DNA from: an uncultured Bacteroidota bacterium
GTDB taxonomy: Bacteria; Bacteroidota; Bacteroidia; Bacteroidales; F082
Direction: 5' to 3'
Length of the DNA stretch: 64,000 bases
NCBI GenBank assembly: GCA_903957365.1
Contig: CAJBPB010000291.1
Span: 20,373 to 84,372, forward strand
Shown here: positions 9,158 through 17,581 of the stretch, piece by piece
Layout: every line of letters starts with the position of its first letter
How positions within the stretch are numbered: the stretch's first letter is position 1
The notes under the pieces: generated by a model
Seen by the model: the letters and a program-made list of their open reading frames with translations, nothing else
Told to the model about the DNA's origin: nothing
Databases searched by the model: none
Position numbers and translations under genes: made by a program

Positions 9158-10903
9158 ATGAAAAATCAACACAGGTTTATAGCTATTTTCCTCTTACTAA
9201 TTGCAATTGCATTCGGTTGCCAAAGTGCAAAAAAAACGGTTTCTAATACAAAAGTTCAGGAGACTTCAGGCTCTGTGATATCACCCGAACGAATGAATGC
9301 GCAGTTTTACGCATTGGGTTTAAAAGAACGAATGGCAGGCAATAATGCAAAAGCCATTGTTTATTTTCAACAGGCATTAGAGTCAAAAACGGATGACCAT
9401 GCGAGTATGTATGAACTGAGTGAACTTTTTGCCCGCGAAAATCGTATCGACGAAGCCCTTGTCATGATGAAAAACGCTATTTCCCTGGCGCCGGATAATA
9501 CCTGGTACAAAATACGTATTGCACAGATTTACAAGTTTATGGGTGATTATGAAGCCTATTCCGATGTGTATCGTCAGTTGCTTATTCAGCATCCTGACAA
9601 CACTGAATATTATGGAGAATTGTCTTCCGCATTAATGCTTCTCGAAAAATATGATGAAGCCATCGGAGTTTTTAATCAGATTGAAACCCAAATTGGGGTG
9701 AATGAAGCCTTGAGTTTGCAAAAACAACAGATATACAATACGCTTGGTAAACCTGAAAAAGCTACCGCTGAGATCGAGAAATTAGCCGCAGCCTATCCGT
9801 TTGAACCTCGCTATCAGGCAATATTGGCTGAGATTTATATGAATCGGGGTCAAAAACTAAAAGCGCTTGAAGCGTATAATAAAATAAATGAACTCGATCC
9901 CAACGACCCTTATATACACATTTCATTATCAGAGTATTACCGGCAGGAAGGCGATATCGAAAAAGCATATGAAGAGTTGCTTATCGCTCTGGCAAATCCT
10001 GAACTGGATATTGACATGAAGGTTCAGGTGCTTGTTTTTTGGTTCGAAGGTGCCGAAGTAAATCCTGATCTCAAAGAAAAAGCCATTGGTATTGCTGAGG
10101 TTTTGATCCAGACGCATCCCGACAGCCCCAAAGGTTATCAGATACTTGGAGATGTGCTGATGGACAACAAAGATTTTGAGAGCGCCAACGCTAATTATCT
10201 GCAGGCGATCGAGATTGACAGCAGTAATTATGTTTTATGGGAGAATTTATTGTTTACAGATATTAACCTGCAGGATTTTGTTTCGCTGGAAGACCACAGC
10301 AGGCGTTGCCTGAATTTATTTCCAGTACAGCCATTGCCTTACCTGTTCAATGGTATTGGATGTTATCAGAATGAGAAATACCCTGAAGCGCTCAAATCTC
10401 TTGAGGATGGCCGCAAATTTGTTGTGAATAACGATAATCTTTTAGGTGAATTCTATAATTATACCGGCGAAGTACAGCAAAAACTAGGCAATTTCACAGC
10501 ATCTTCTTTGGCTTATGACAAGGCACTTATTATCAATCCCAAGAACTCGGTGGTATTGAATAATTATGCCTATTATCTGTCGTTACGTGGCGAACAGTTG
10601 GAAAAAGCGCTCGAAATGGCTCAAAAAGCTACTGAACTTGACCCGGCAAATAATTCAAATATTGATACCTATGCCTGGGTCTATTATAAATTGGGACGTT
10701 ATGAAGATGCCTTACGCTGGTTAGAAAAAGCGATCAACGGCACCGAAAATCCAAGCGGAACAATTTTCGAACATTACGGTGATATTCTCTATAAACTGAA
10801 CCGAAAGGAAGAAGCTCTTTCATGGTGGCAAAAAGCAAAAGATGCCGGTGAAGCTTCCAAACTGATCGACAAGAAAATTTCTGATAAAATGCTATATGAG
10901 TAA
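9158..10903 (+). CDS. Tetratricopeptide-repeat lipoprotein
   Basis: Predicted lipoprotein of 581 residues. A basic start, a hydrophobic core and the lipobox-like IAFGCQS place the lipidated Cys near residue 21. The rest is almost entirely TPR repeats with the W-L-G-Y-A-F-A-P pattern, for example ALEMAQKATELDPANN and AKAIVYFQQALESKTDD. TPR arrays are protein-interaction scaffolds. Position between the nucleotidyltransferase and the DUF4292/EnvC pair suggests an envelope-assembly role, but that is inference. It begins 15 bp after the previous stop and ends 90 bp before the DUF4292 gene. Confidence 0.88.
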   Translation: MKNQHRFIAIFLLLIAIAFGCQSAKKTVSNTKVQETSGSVISPERMNAQFYALGLKERMAGNNAKAIVYFQQALESKTDDHASMYELSELFARENRIDEALVMMKNAISLAPDNTWYKIRIAQIYKFMGDYEAYSDVYRQLLIQHPDNTEYYGELSSALMLLEKYDEAIGVFNQIETQIGVNEALSLQKQQIYNTLGKPEKATAEIEKLAAAYPFEPRYQAILAEIYMNRGQKLKALEAYNKINELDPNDPYIHISLSEYYRQEGDIEKAYEELLIALANPELDIDMKVQVLVFWFEGAEVNPDLKEKAIGIAEVLIQTHPDSPKGYQILGDVLMDNKDFESANANYLQAIEIDSSNYVLWENLLFTDINLQDFVSLEDHSRRCLNLFPVQPLPYLFNGIGCYQNEKYPEALKSLEDGRKFVVNNDNLLGEFYNYTGEVQQKLGNFTASSLAYDKALIINPKNSVVLNNYAYYLSLRGEQLEKALEMAQKATELDPANNSNIDTYAWVYYKLGRYEDALRWLEKAINGTENPSGTIFEHYGDILYKLNRKEEALSWWQKAKDAGEASKLIDKKISDKMLYE

Positions 10904-10993
10904 GTTATTCGTTAAAATTCAATCAATACGGAACTTTAACTTATCCCAATTATCATAAGATCTGGTTTTTATAAAAAAAGAAACAATAAAAAA

Positions 10994-11926
10994 ATGGCAG
11001 AATCAGACAAAGAAAACCGACTGAGAAATCTTTCAATTCGAAAAACACTTCATAGGCAAGCCATTTGCATTGCCAATGTAGTAAGCATTTCTTTCGCGGA
11101 TTTTCGCATTGGCAGATTCATATTTATCACTGGTATTCTGCTGCTGACCACACTCTTTTCACAAAGTTGTACGACAAAACGTAGCGTGATCCGGCAACCT
11201 TTGCGGGAAGAAGGAGAGACATATCTGCTTGAAAGACTGAATGAAAGTGAAGTGAAGTTTGACTGGCTGAATGCGCGTTGTAATATCGTTGTCGTTGATG
11301 CGAAAAAAAGTAAAACGGAGTTTAGCGGTCAGATACGAATCCAGTACGATAGCGCAATATGGATCTCTTTGTCACCTGCTCTGGGTATCGAAGTGGCCCG
11401 CCTGATGATAACCACCGACTCGATCAAGTTTATAAACCGACTGAATAAATCCTATTTTGTTGGCGATTACGATTTTATCAGTGAAATATTTCAAACGACA
11501 ATCGATTTTGATATTCTTCAGTCACTTATCGTGGGTAATGACCTGCATAGTTATGAAAACAGTTCATTCAGGGCTTCGATTGATGCACTTGAATACAAAC
11601 TTCAAAGCACACATCGTTTGAAAAAAAGAAAGTTTCTGAAGAAAGACGATACACCGAATATTCTCGTGCAAAGTATCTGGTTGAATCCCGATAGCTATAA
11701 AATTACAAGGGTAAACATGAAGGAATTTGGTGAAGAAAACAAGCGGCTTCAAACCGAATATAGTAGTTTCAAACCAATTGAAAGTCAGTTGTTTCCAACA
11801 GTTTTGAAAATTGACCTTCAATCTGAAAAAAGACTTGCAATTCAAATTGATTTTGCAAAAATTGAGGTGGGAGCCATACAGGCTTTCCCCTTTAAAATAC
11901 CAGGTAATTACGTAAAAATGAAGTAA
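10994..11926 (+). CDS. DUF4292 family lipoprotein
   Basis: Protein of 310 residues matching the DUF4292 family of Bacteroidota in length, context and pattern. A hydrophobic segment FIFITGILLLTTLFSQSC lies at about residues 41-58 with a plausible lipidated Cys. The hydrophilic extension of ~40 residues before it is long for a signal peptide. The start could lie further in, but the ATG at 10994 is the only early one. The body is LolA/LolB-like in feel: beta-strand rich, with the phrase SAIWISLSPALGIEVARLMIT, as DUF4292 members show. A lipoprotein-handling or outer-membrane role is inferred. It ends 9 bp before the EnvC-like gene, consistent with one operon. Confidence 0.8.
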   Translation: MAESDKENRLRNLSIRKTLHRQAICIANVVSISFADFRIGRFIFITGILLLTTLFSQSCTTKRSVIRQPLREEGETYLLERLNESEVKFDWLNARCNIVVVDAKKSKTEFSGQIRIQYDSAIWISLSPALGIEVARLMITTDSIKFINRLNKSYFVGDYDFISEIFQTTIDFDILQSLIVGNDLHSYENSSFRASIDALEYKLQSTHRLKKRKFLKKDDTPNILVQSIWLNPDSYKITRVNMKEFGEENKRLQTEYSSFKPIESQLFPTVLKIDLQSEKRLAIQIDFAKIEVGAIQAFPFKIPGNYVKMK

Positions 11927-11935
11927 TTTTAACTG

Positions 11936-13159
11936 ATGAATAATACGTTGCGTCATCTGTTTGTTTTGCTGGTTCTACTGTTTACCCATTGGCAACTGTT
12001 TGCCCAGGATAAAAAGAAAGAACTGGAAGATGATATCCGGCGTATCGAAGAAGAAATTACTTTTACAAATCAACTTCTCGACGAAACAAACAAGAATAAG
12101 GAGCTTACAATGAATGAGTTGCAAATTTTGCAATCTCAAATAACCAAACGTGAGAATCTTATTGCAACCATTCAGAAACAATTGATCCGCATCGACAATG
12201 AACTTGTTAAAAGCGAAAAAGAGATTGATAAAGTTACCAAAGAACTTACTTTACTTCGCGAAGAATATGCTAGGATGATCCTTTTTGCTTACCGTAACCG
12301 CGGTAATTACAATACACTGATGTTCCTTTTTGCTTCCGAGGATTTTAACCAGGCTTATCACCGGCTGAAATATCTGCAACAATATGCAGTATATCGCCAG
12401 ACACAGATCAAACGTATTGAGCAGGCACAGCAACTGCTTCTCGAAACGGTTAATCGGCTGGAAACTGAAAAAGCACAAAAAATTTCCTTGTTCGATTCCG
12501 AAAAACGTGAACAGATTTCATTGAGTACTGAACGGTTGCAAAAAGACAAATCTGTGCAGCAGCTTTCCAGAAAAGAGAGCCAGCTGCGACAGACAATTCG
12601 TCAGAAAGAGCGCGAAGCACAGCAGTTACAGCGCGCGATTGAAGATATTATCGCCGAAGAAATGCGAAGAGCGAACGAGCGCGAAGGAATCAAAAATCCA
12701 GGACCGGATAAATTGATGGAACTCACGCCTGAAGAGCTTGCGTTGTCAAATTCTTTTACCCTGAACAAGGGAAAATTGCCCTGGCCAACCGAACGTGGTG
12801 TAATTTCGGCTCAGTTTGGCGAACATCCGCACCCTGTTTTGAAAAAAGTGAAGACAAAAAATAACGGAATCGATATCGCGACTTCTAAAATGAGCGATGC
12901 CCGTTGTATTTATGAGGGAATTGTAGTAAGTGTAAACCGCATTACAGCAACCAACAATGCGGTAATCGTCAGGCACGGTAACTATTTTTCAGTGTATTCT
13001 AACCTTGAAGAAGTGTATGTGAAAAGAGGTGATAAACTAAAAATCAAAGAGTTAATAGGAAGAATACATACAGACAAGAGTGAGTCTAAAACAGAATTGC
13101 ATTTCGAACTTTGGCAGGGAAGACAAATCGTAAATCCTGAATTCTGGCTGGCAAGGTAA
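11936..13159 (+). CDS. EnvC-like murein hydrolase activator (degenerate LytM/M23)
   Basis: Secreted 407-residue protein: signal peptide ending near LFAQ (residue ~24), a long coiled coil (about 25-250) and a C-terminal LytM/M23 domain (about 275-405). Catalytic LytM peptidases bind Zn2+ with H-x3-D and H-x-H. Here the first His is Asn (KNNGIDIAT) and the first His of the last motif is Glu (TELHFELW). That is the EnvC pattern: coiled coil plus non-catalytic LytM domain, which activates peptidoglycan amidases at the septum. It is the last gene of the run that starts at the flippase and is convergent with the subtilase gene. Activator rather than peptidase is an inference from the missing ligands. 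Confidence 0.87.
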   Translation: MNNTLRHLFVLLVLLFTHWQLFAQDKKKELEDDIRRIEEEITFTNQLLDETNKNKELTMNELQILQSQITKRENLIATIQKQLIRIDNELVKSEKEIDKVTKELTLLREEYARMILFAYRNRGNYNTLMFLFASEDFNQAYHRLKYLQQYAVYRQTQIKRIEQAQQLLLETVNRLETEKAQKISLFDSEKREQISLSTERLQKDKSVQQLSRKESQLRQTIRQKEREAQQLQRAIEDIIAEEMRRANEREGIKNPGPDKLMELTPEELALSNSFTLNKGKLPWPTERGVISAQFGEHPHPVLKKVKTKNNGIDIATSKMSDARCIYEGIVVSVNRITATNNAVIVRHGNYFSVYSNLEEVYVKRGDKLKIKELIGRIHTDKSESKTELHFELWQGRQIVNPEFWLAR

Positions 13160-13202
13160 AAAGGAAGACAGATTATTTTTACCAGTAAACCAAGCCCAAA
13201 TT

Positions 13203-15494
13203 TTACTGTTTCAATATTTTACCAGATGAAATAACTTTCCCGTGCCTGATGACAGAATAGAAGTAAGTGCCATTTGCACAGGAATTTCCTTCCTGATTAT
13301 TACCAGACCAGGAAATATTGAATTGATGTTCAACCGGATGCACTGCCTGGCTGAAAACAAGTTGTCCCAGTTTGTTTCTGATCTCAAATAAAAAGGGATC
13401 AAAACCTGCCTGTCTAATTTGAAATTGTGTATATTCAGTAAATGGATTGGGTGTGCAATGTATCTGTATTCCAGCTTTATGCGATTCCTGAATGGCGCTT
13501 GGATCATACACCTGCATCGAGACAATCACATTTTTATTTTCCCCTTCTGTCGCATCAATGCTGATTTCAGCGGCATAATTTCCAACGGCCAGCCCACCCG
13601 TGTTAAACTTAAGGTTGATGATACTGCTTTCATTTGCCGCGATGGTCACCGTGTCCGGATTTATCATTAGCCAATCATTTGCACTATCGGTTGTAAGACG
13701 AATGAAGTTGGAAACCGGTGCTGGGTTGGAAATTTGTAAGGAAGTATCTGTCAATGTATTAACAATTAATATCATAGAAATGCTATCCGTATTTAAAACA
13801 ATTTCCGGTTGATAAACTTGGAGGTTAACAGTGACAGCTTTAAAAAATATTTCGTTTGCGAAAAGTTGAATGTTTGTATGATAAAATCCTTCAGTGAGTC
13901 CATCAGCATTGACAGTGACTTCAAATAAACTGGAATCGGATGCGGCAATGACAATTGAATCAGTATTTAAAGAAATCCATGTTGGCTGTTCAGGAATAAT
14001 CAACTCCATCAAAATCGTATCATTTCCAATATTTTTCACTGAAAATATTTCATTTGTATCAGAATCTGCCTGAAGCACAAAATTTAAAGTGTCTATGGTC
14101 AATTCCAGGTCGATGGGTTGTTGCAGAAGCATCAGCGAATTGTAGAGATTCAGTCTGCCACCACTGACTGTAATGCCTTCAAGATCAGTGAGAGGATCAG
14201 TTCCATTAAGAAGGAATTGTTTTATTTCAAGTATTTTAGCTGCAGGGTTAATTTGATATGCCAACATAAAAGTTGAGTCAGCTGCAGCAAATAGCATTGC
14301 AATGGCACCTGCAACGTGGGGGCAAGCCATGCTTGTTCCTGTTTTAACTCCGTATGTATTGTTTAAGGTGGTTGAGTAAATCTGTGTACCCGGTGCTCCC
14401 AGATCAATAGAGTTAGCCCCGTAACCTGCGCTGCTGAATTTTTTGTCCTGATTTGTGGTATTTGTAACGGTAATTAACCAGGGTGTCTCAAAAGCGGTTG
14501 GAATATCACCAGCCTCATCCACATTTACATTTGCATTGGCCGTGGCTCCGGCATTTAATATTCCCAAAGCGCCCAAACTGTCATACATCGATTCCCAGAC
14601 GGGATATTCATCCGGTTGTCCGTTGTTGATGCCAAATGAAGAGTTGGTTGCGACAATAAACGCACCTTTCTGTCCATTCGTTTCGTCATAAAGCGCGCGC
14701 ATCTCGTATGCATAGGAATATGCCCTAATCACAATAGATTCGAGCGTTGAAGAGCCTGCGATGGGTAACACTTTTACATTCCAGTTGACACCGGTTACAC
14801 CTGTTTCGTTGTTTCCACGCGCACCAATGGTTCCCGAAACATGGGCGCCATGCGCGTGTTCTGGTATCGTTCCTGAGTTATTATAGGCGTTCCAGCCATC
14901 ATAATCATCGGTATATCCATTTTCGTCATCATCGATGCCATTGCCACGGATTTCATTTCTGTTTTTGAAGTGATTCAGGTCATTATGCCCAAGCGAACTT
15001 CCGCCATCAATCACGGCAACAACAATGGTGTCTCCTAAAATCGTAACACCGCCTGTTGTGATATCCCATGCCCTTAACGCATCAATGTCTGCACCCGCAA
15101 CCGCGCCATTTTCACCGGTATTGTGCATATCCCACTGCTGATTAAAATCGGGATCATTGGGTTGATATTCAATATTTTCACGTAGTTCAACATAGTGATT
15201 GTATTGTGCCCTGTGCACTTGAGGTGCTGCCCTCAGGGACGATAATAAACTTTTTGCATTGGTTTTTACCGGATTAAAATTTACGAGAAAAATATTCAGT
15301 CTTTTTGAAAGAACTTCTTTTATTTGAAATTCAAATGGAGAGAATGATTTTTCAAGTTGTTGAATATCATTTGATTGATGGAGCTGTATGATCATTTCGC
15401 CAGAAATTACCTCACCAGATTGCTGGGCATTCAGATGAATGACAGGTAGTATGGCTATAATGCAGGAGATTATAATAATAAGTTTTTTATTCAT
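13203..15494 (-). CDS. S8 subtilisin-like serine protease with type IX sorting domain
   Basis: Exported protease of 763 residues. The start is placed at the ATG whose complement is 15492-15494, giving a clean signal peptide (MNKKLIIIISCIIAILPVIHLNAQ). An upstream in-frame start would add 48 unlikely residues overlapping the divergent promoter. The catalytic triad is visible: Asp163 in VVAVIDGGSS, His215 in HGAHVSGTIG, Ser388 in GTSMACPHVAG. An inhibitor_I9-like pro-region covers about residues 25-105. Beta-rich repeats follow at 460-660, and the last ~85 residues form a Por-type (type IX, type A) C-terminal domain (PNPFTEYTQFQI, NGTYFYSV, GKILKQ). It is therefore expected on the cell surface or outside the cell, degrading protein or maturing other cargo. 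Confidence 0.92.
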   Translation of the reverse strand: MNKKLIIIISCIIAILPVIHLNAQQSGEVISGEMIIQLHQSNDIQQLEKSFSPFEFQIKEVLSKRLNIFLVNFNPVKTNAKSLLSSLRAAPQVHRAQYNHYVELRENIEYQPNDPDFNQQWDMHNTGENGAVAGADIDALRAWDITTGGVTILGDTIVVAVIDGGSSLGHNDLNHFKNRNEIRGNGIDDDENGYTDDYDGWNAYNNSGTIPEHAHGAHVSGTIGARGNNETGVTGVNWNVKVLPIAGSSTLESIVIRAYSYAYEMRALYDETNGQKGAFIVATNSSFGINNGQPDEYPVWESMYDSLGALGILNAGATANANVNVDEAGDIPTAFETPWLITVTNTTNQDKKFSSAGYGANSIDLGAPGTQIYSTTLNNTYGVKTGTSMACPHVAGAIAMLFAAADSTFMLAYQINPAAKILEIKQFLLNGTDPLTDLEGITVSGGRLNLYNSLMLLQQPIDLELTIDTLNFVLQADSDTNEIFSVKNIGNDTILMELIIPEQPTWISLNTDSIVIAASDSSLFEVTVNADGLTEGFYHTNIQLFANEIFFKAVTVNLQVYQPEIVLNTDSISMILIVNTLTDTSLQISNPAPVSNFIRLTTDSANDWLMINPDTVTIAANESSIINLKFNTGGLAVGNYAAEISIDATEGENKNVIVSMQVYDPSAIQESHKAGIQIHCTPNPFTEYTQFQIRQAGFDPFLFEIRNKLGQLVFSQAVHPVEHQFNISWSGNNQEGNSCANGTYFYSVIRHGKVISSGKILKQ

Positions 15495-15644
15495 TGTCTT
15501 TTGTCTGAATTGAGATGACCAAAATAATGGAATATTTCGCAAGAATGCAAAGATGGTAAAAAATGAGTACATTTTCCTTTTGGTTTCCTCTTCCAACTTG
15601 CAACTTCTCACAAAAAACAATCTTCTCCCAACAAACAAAATACG

Positions 15645-15652
15645 TACCTTTG
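15645..15652 (+). promoter_or_regulatory. -7 box for the LuxR-type response regulator
   Basis: TACCTTTG matches TAnnTTTG exactly and lies 25 bp before the ATG at 15677, in the 182-bp region between the divergent subtilase and regulator genes. Its position supports 15677 as the true start, because the longer reading frame would begin upstream of the promoter. Confidence 0.5.
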
Positions 15653-15676
15653 CTGTTAATCAATAAACACAAACAG

Positions 15677-16321
15677 ATGAATCCGGTAATTCGTGTGATC
15701 ATTGTGGATGACCATGAGATATTTCGTGTAGGATTACGATTGATTATCAATAAATTAGGTTATGCAAAAGTGGTGGGTGAAGCCGCTGACGGGGCCGAAT
15801 TTCTTGAATTACTCGAACAGGAAGAAACGGATCTCGTTTTGATGGATATTCAAATGCCTGTCATGAACGGCGCCGAAGCCACCCGAATAGCACTCGAAAA
15901 ATTCCCTAATCTGAAAATTATTGCCCTTTCTGTTTATACCGACGACGAACATATCCGCATGATGATGGAAGCAGGCGTGAAAGGTTTTTTAATTAAAAAT
16001 ATTCGTAAAGAAGTATTGGACAGGGCATTACAGGCTGTTTATATTGGTAAAACGTATTATAGCGAAGAGCTTTGGGATTATTTCACAAAGGCGGTAGTGC
16101 GTGAAACAAAGCATGAAGATCAGATTTATTTCACGCCACGCGAACTTGATGTACTCCGGTTACTGGCCGAGGGCCTGAATAGCAAACAAATTGGTAATCG
16201 TTTGTTTGTGAGTGAACGCACGGTCGTTGGTCACAAATCAAACCTCATGGCCAAAACCGGATGTAAAAATACCGTAGGTCTGCTTACCTATGCATTGCAT
16301 AACAAGCTTATAATAATTTAG
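15677..16321 (+). CDS. NarL/FixJ-type response regulator
   Basis: DNA-binding regulator of 214 residues. The receiver domain (1-120) has the acidic pair in IIVDDHE, the phosphoacceptor Asp in LVLMDIQMPVM, Ser in ALSVYTD and Lys in GFLIKN. The C-terminal LuxR/GerE helix-turn-helix (about 148-212) has LTPRELDVLRLLAEGL-type and SERTVVGHKSNLMAKTG motifs. The ATG at 15677 is chosen over an upstream in-frame start at 15563 because it begins exactly at the receiver fold and lies downstream of a good -7 box. No cognate kinase adjoins it. It precedes the hydrogenase operon by 188 bp, so a regulatory link is possible but unproven. Confidence 0.93.
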   Translation: MNPVIRVIIVDDHEIFRVGLRLIINKLGYAKVVGEAADGAEFLELLEQEETDLVLMDIQMPVMNGAEATRIALEKFPNLKIIALSVYTDDEHIRMMMEAGVKGFLIKNIRKEVLDRALQAVYIGKTYYSEELWDYFTKAVVRETKHEDQIYFTPRELDVLRLLAEGLNSKQIGNRLFVSERTVVGHKSNLMAKTGCKNTVGLLTYALHNKLIII

Positions 16322-16449
16322 TTAAAATATTTATTTCCTTTGTTTACGCTTTATTTGCGTAATATTACTGTATCAACCTTCCTGATAGTCATGGTTTATT
16401 CATTGTGAAAACAGTAACAATGAACCTAACATCATTCAAATATCCTAAG

Positions 16450-16457
16450 TACTTTTG
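16450..16457 (+). promoter_or_regulatory. Candidate -7 box of the hydrogenase operon
   Basis: TACTTTTG matches TAnnTTTG and lies 53 bp before the first gene of the operon. It is the best such box in the 188-bp gap after the LuxR-type regulator. No clear -33 element lies at 19-21 bp, as might be expected of an activator-dependent promoter. Confidence 0.45.
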
Positions 16458-16509
16458 CTCATTGATTGTTAATAAAATCACAAGAGTATAAATCTAAAAA
16501 TTTCGGGCA

Positions 16510-17025
16510 ATGAAAAAAGGTAAAATTTTGGTGGTGGACGATGACATGGACGTGATCACCTTGTTAGAGCAAATTCTCACATTCGAAGGCTATGAAGTTC
16601 TTTCTGCTTTCAATAAAAAAGAAGGTTTAAAACTGGCCCTCAGTAACAAACCTGATCTTGCCATCCTCGACGTGATGATGACAACACAGTATGAAGGTTT
16701 CGAGATGGCGCGCGAATTCATCGACAATCCTGAATTAAAAGGCATTCCTACCCTTATGGAAACCTCCATCGAAGTGCTTATGACAACCAAACCAAGTGTG
16801 CAGGCCATGGCCCGTGAGTTTCGTAACGATCCCAACTACAAAGAATTACAGGTGATCCTGATCCGTGATATCGTTACCGGAAACTCAGGCATCGACTACC
16901 GAGCTGAAGACGGACGTTCAGTATGGGTACCTGTTGATGGTTTTGTGCGTAAACCCGTTGACCGGGCTCGTATCATCGCTGAAGTTGACCGCATTCTGGC
17001 TAAGAAAGCTCCTTCTGTTTCCTGA
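16510..17025 (+). CDS. Receiver-domain protein with extended insertion, first gene of hydrogenase operon
   Basis: Single-domain receiver protein of 171 residues, about 45 longer than a standard CheY fold. The acidic cluster (ILVVDDDMD) and phosphoacceptor Asp (LAILDVMM) are clear, and VDGFVRKPV carries the conserved Lys-Pro. Between the Asp and the Lys there is an extra ~45-residue segment, and the usual Thr/Ser at the end of beta-4 is not recognisable (VILIRD). It has no output domain, so it probably acts by protein contact or phosphotransfer. It sits directly before hydC (89-bp gap). With the two-component proteins downstream it likely belongs to the sensing circuit of the operon. Confidence 0.82.
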   Translation: MKKGKILVVDDDMDVITLLEQILTFEGYEVLSAFNKKEGLKLALSNKPDLAILDVMMTTQYEGFEMAREFIDNPELKGIPTLMETSIEVLMTTKPSVQAMAREFRNDPNYKELQVILIRDIVTGNSGIDYRAEDGRSVWVPVDGFVRKPVDRARIIAEVDRILAKKAPSVS

Positions 17026-17114
17026 TTAATTAACAGGGACTTAGTCAAATTTCCAAACTGATTTTCGAAAATCCATTGGCAGTTTCAATCAGTCAACAAT
17101 TAAATTAATTTACT

Positions 17115-17579
17115 ATGAAAAGTAAAGTTGAAGAAATATTACAACAATATCCAAATGCAGGCCGCGACAGTTTGATCCCGATACTGCAATCTGTTCAGGA
17201 ATCGCTTGGATTTCTTTCGGAAGAATCTGTAGTGCAGGTGAGCAAATTTTTAAAAATGCCGGCAAGTAAAATCTTTGGTGTAGCCACATTTTACAACCAG
17301 TTCCGTTTTACACAACCTGGCAAATACCATGTTATGGTTTGTCGTGGAACGGCTTGTCACGTATTGGGTTCAGCCACTGTACTCGAAGAAATAGAAAAAT
17401 ACCTCAAGGTGAAGCCCGGAATGACCACCAAAGACAAAATATTCAGTCTGGAGGTGGTCGCTTGTATTGGCGCCTGTGGATTGGCTCCTGTGATAAGTAT
17501 CAATGGTGAATTTCATGCGAAAGTTACCACCGAATCCATTCAATCAATTTTTGAAACCTACAGAAACAGGGAGGTATAA
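17115..17579 (+). CDS. hydC: HydC / HndA-type NuoE-like [2Fe-2S] hydrogenase subunit
   Basis: Thioredoxin-like [2Fe-2S] subunit of an NAD-linked [FeFe] hydrogenase, 154 residues, the standard length for the NuoE/HydC/HndA family. The four cluster cysteines are Cys76 and Cys81 (CRGTAC) and Cys117 and Cys121 (CIGAC). The helical N-terminus resembles NuoE. In the HydABC complexes of Thermotoga and relatives this subunit works with HydB and HydA in electron exchange between NADH, ferredoxin and H+. The gene ends 2 bp before hydB, and the hydB ribosome-binding site lies inside its 3' end. Confidence 0.94.
   Translation: MKSKVEEILQQYPNAGRDSLIPILQSVQESLGFLSEESVVQVSKFLKMPASKIFGVATFYNQFRFTQPGKYHVMVCRGTACHVLGSATVLEEIEKYLKVKPGMTTKDKIFSLEVVACIGACGLAPVISINGEFHAKVTTESIQSIFETYRNREV
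17569..17574 (+). promoter_or_regulatory. Strong Shine-Dalgarno for hydB
   Basis: GGGAGG overlaps the last codons of hydC and ends 7 bp before the hydB ATG at 17582. Shine-Dalgarno sites are scarce in this window, so this one supports the start and suggests tight translation of hydB after hydC. Confidence 0.6.
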
Positions 17580-17581
17580 CC

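Noticed and set aside
15495..15638. Longer N-terminus for the subtilase
   Set aside because: It would put 48 polar residues before a clear signal peptide and overlap the divergent regulator's promoter.
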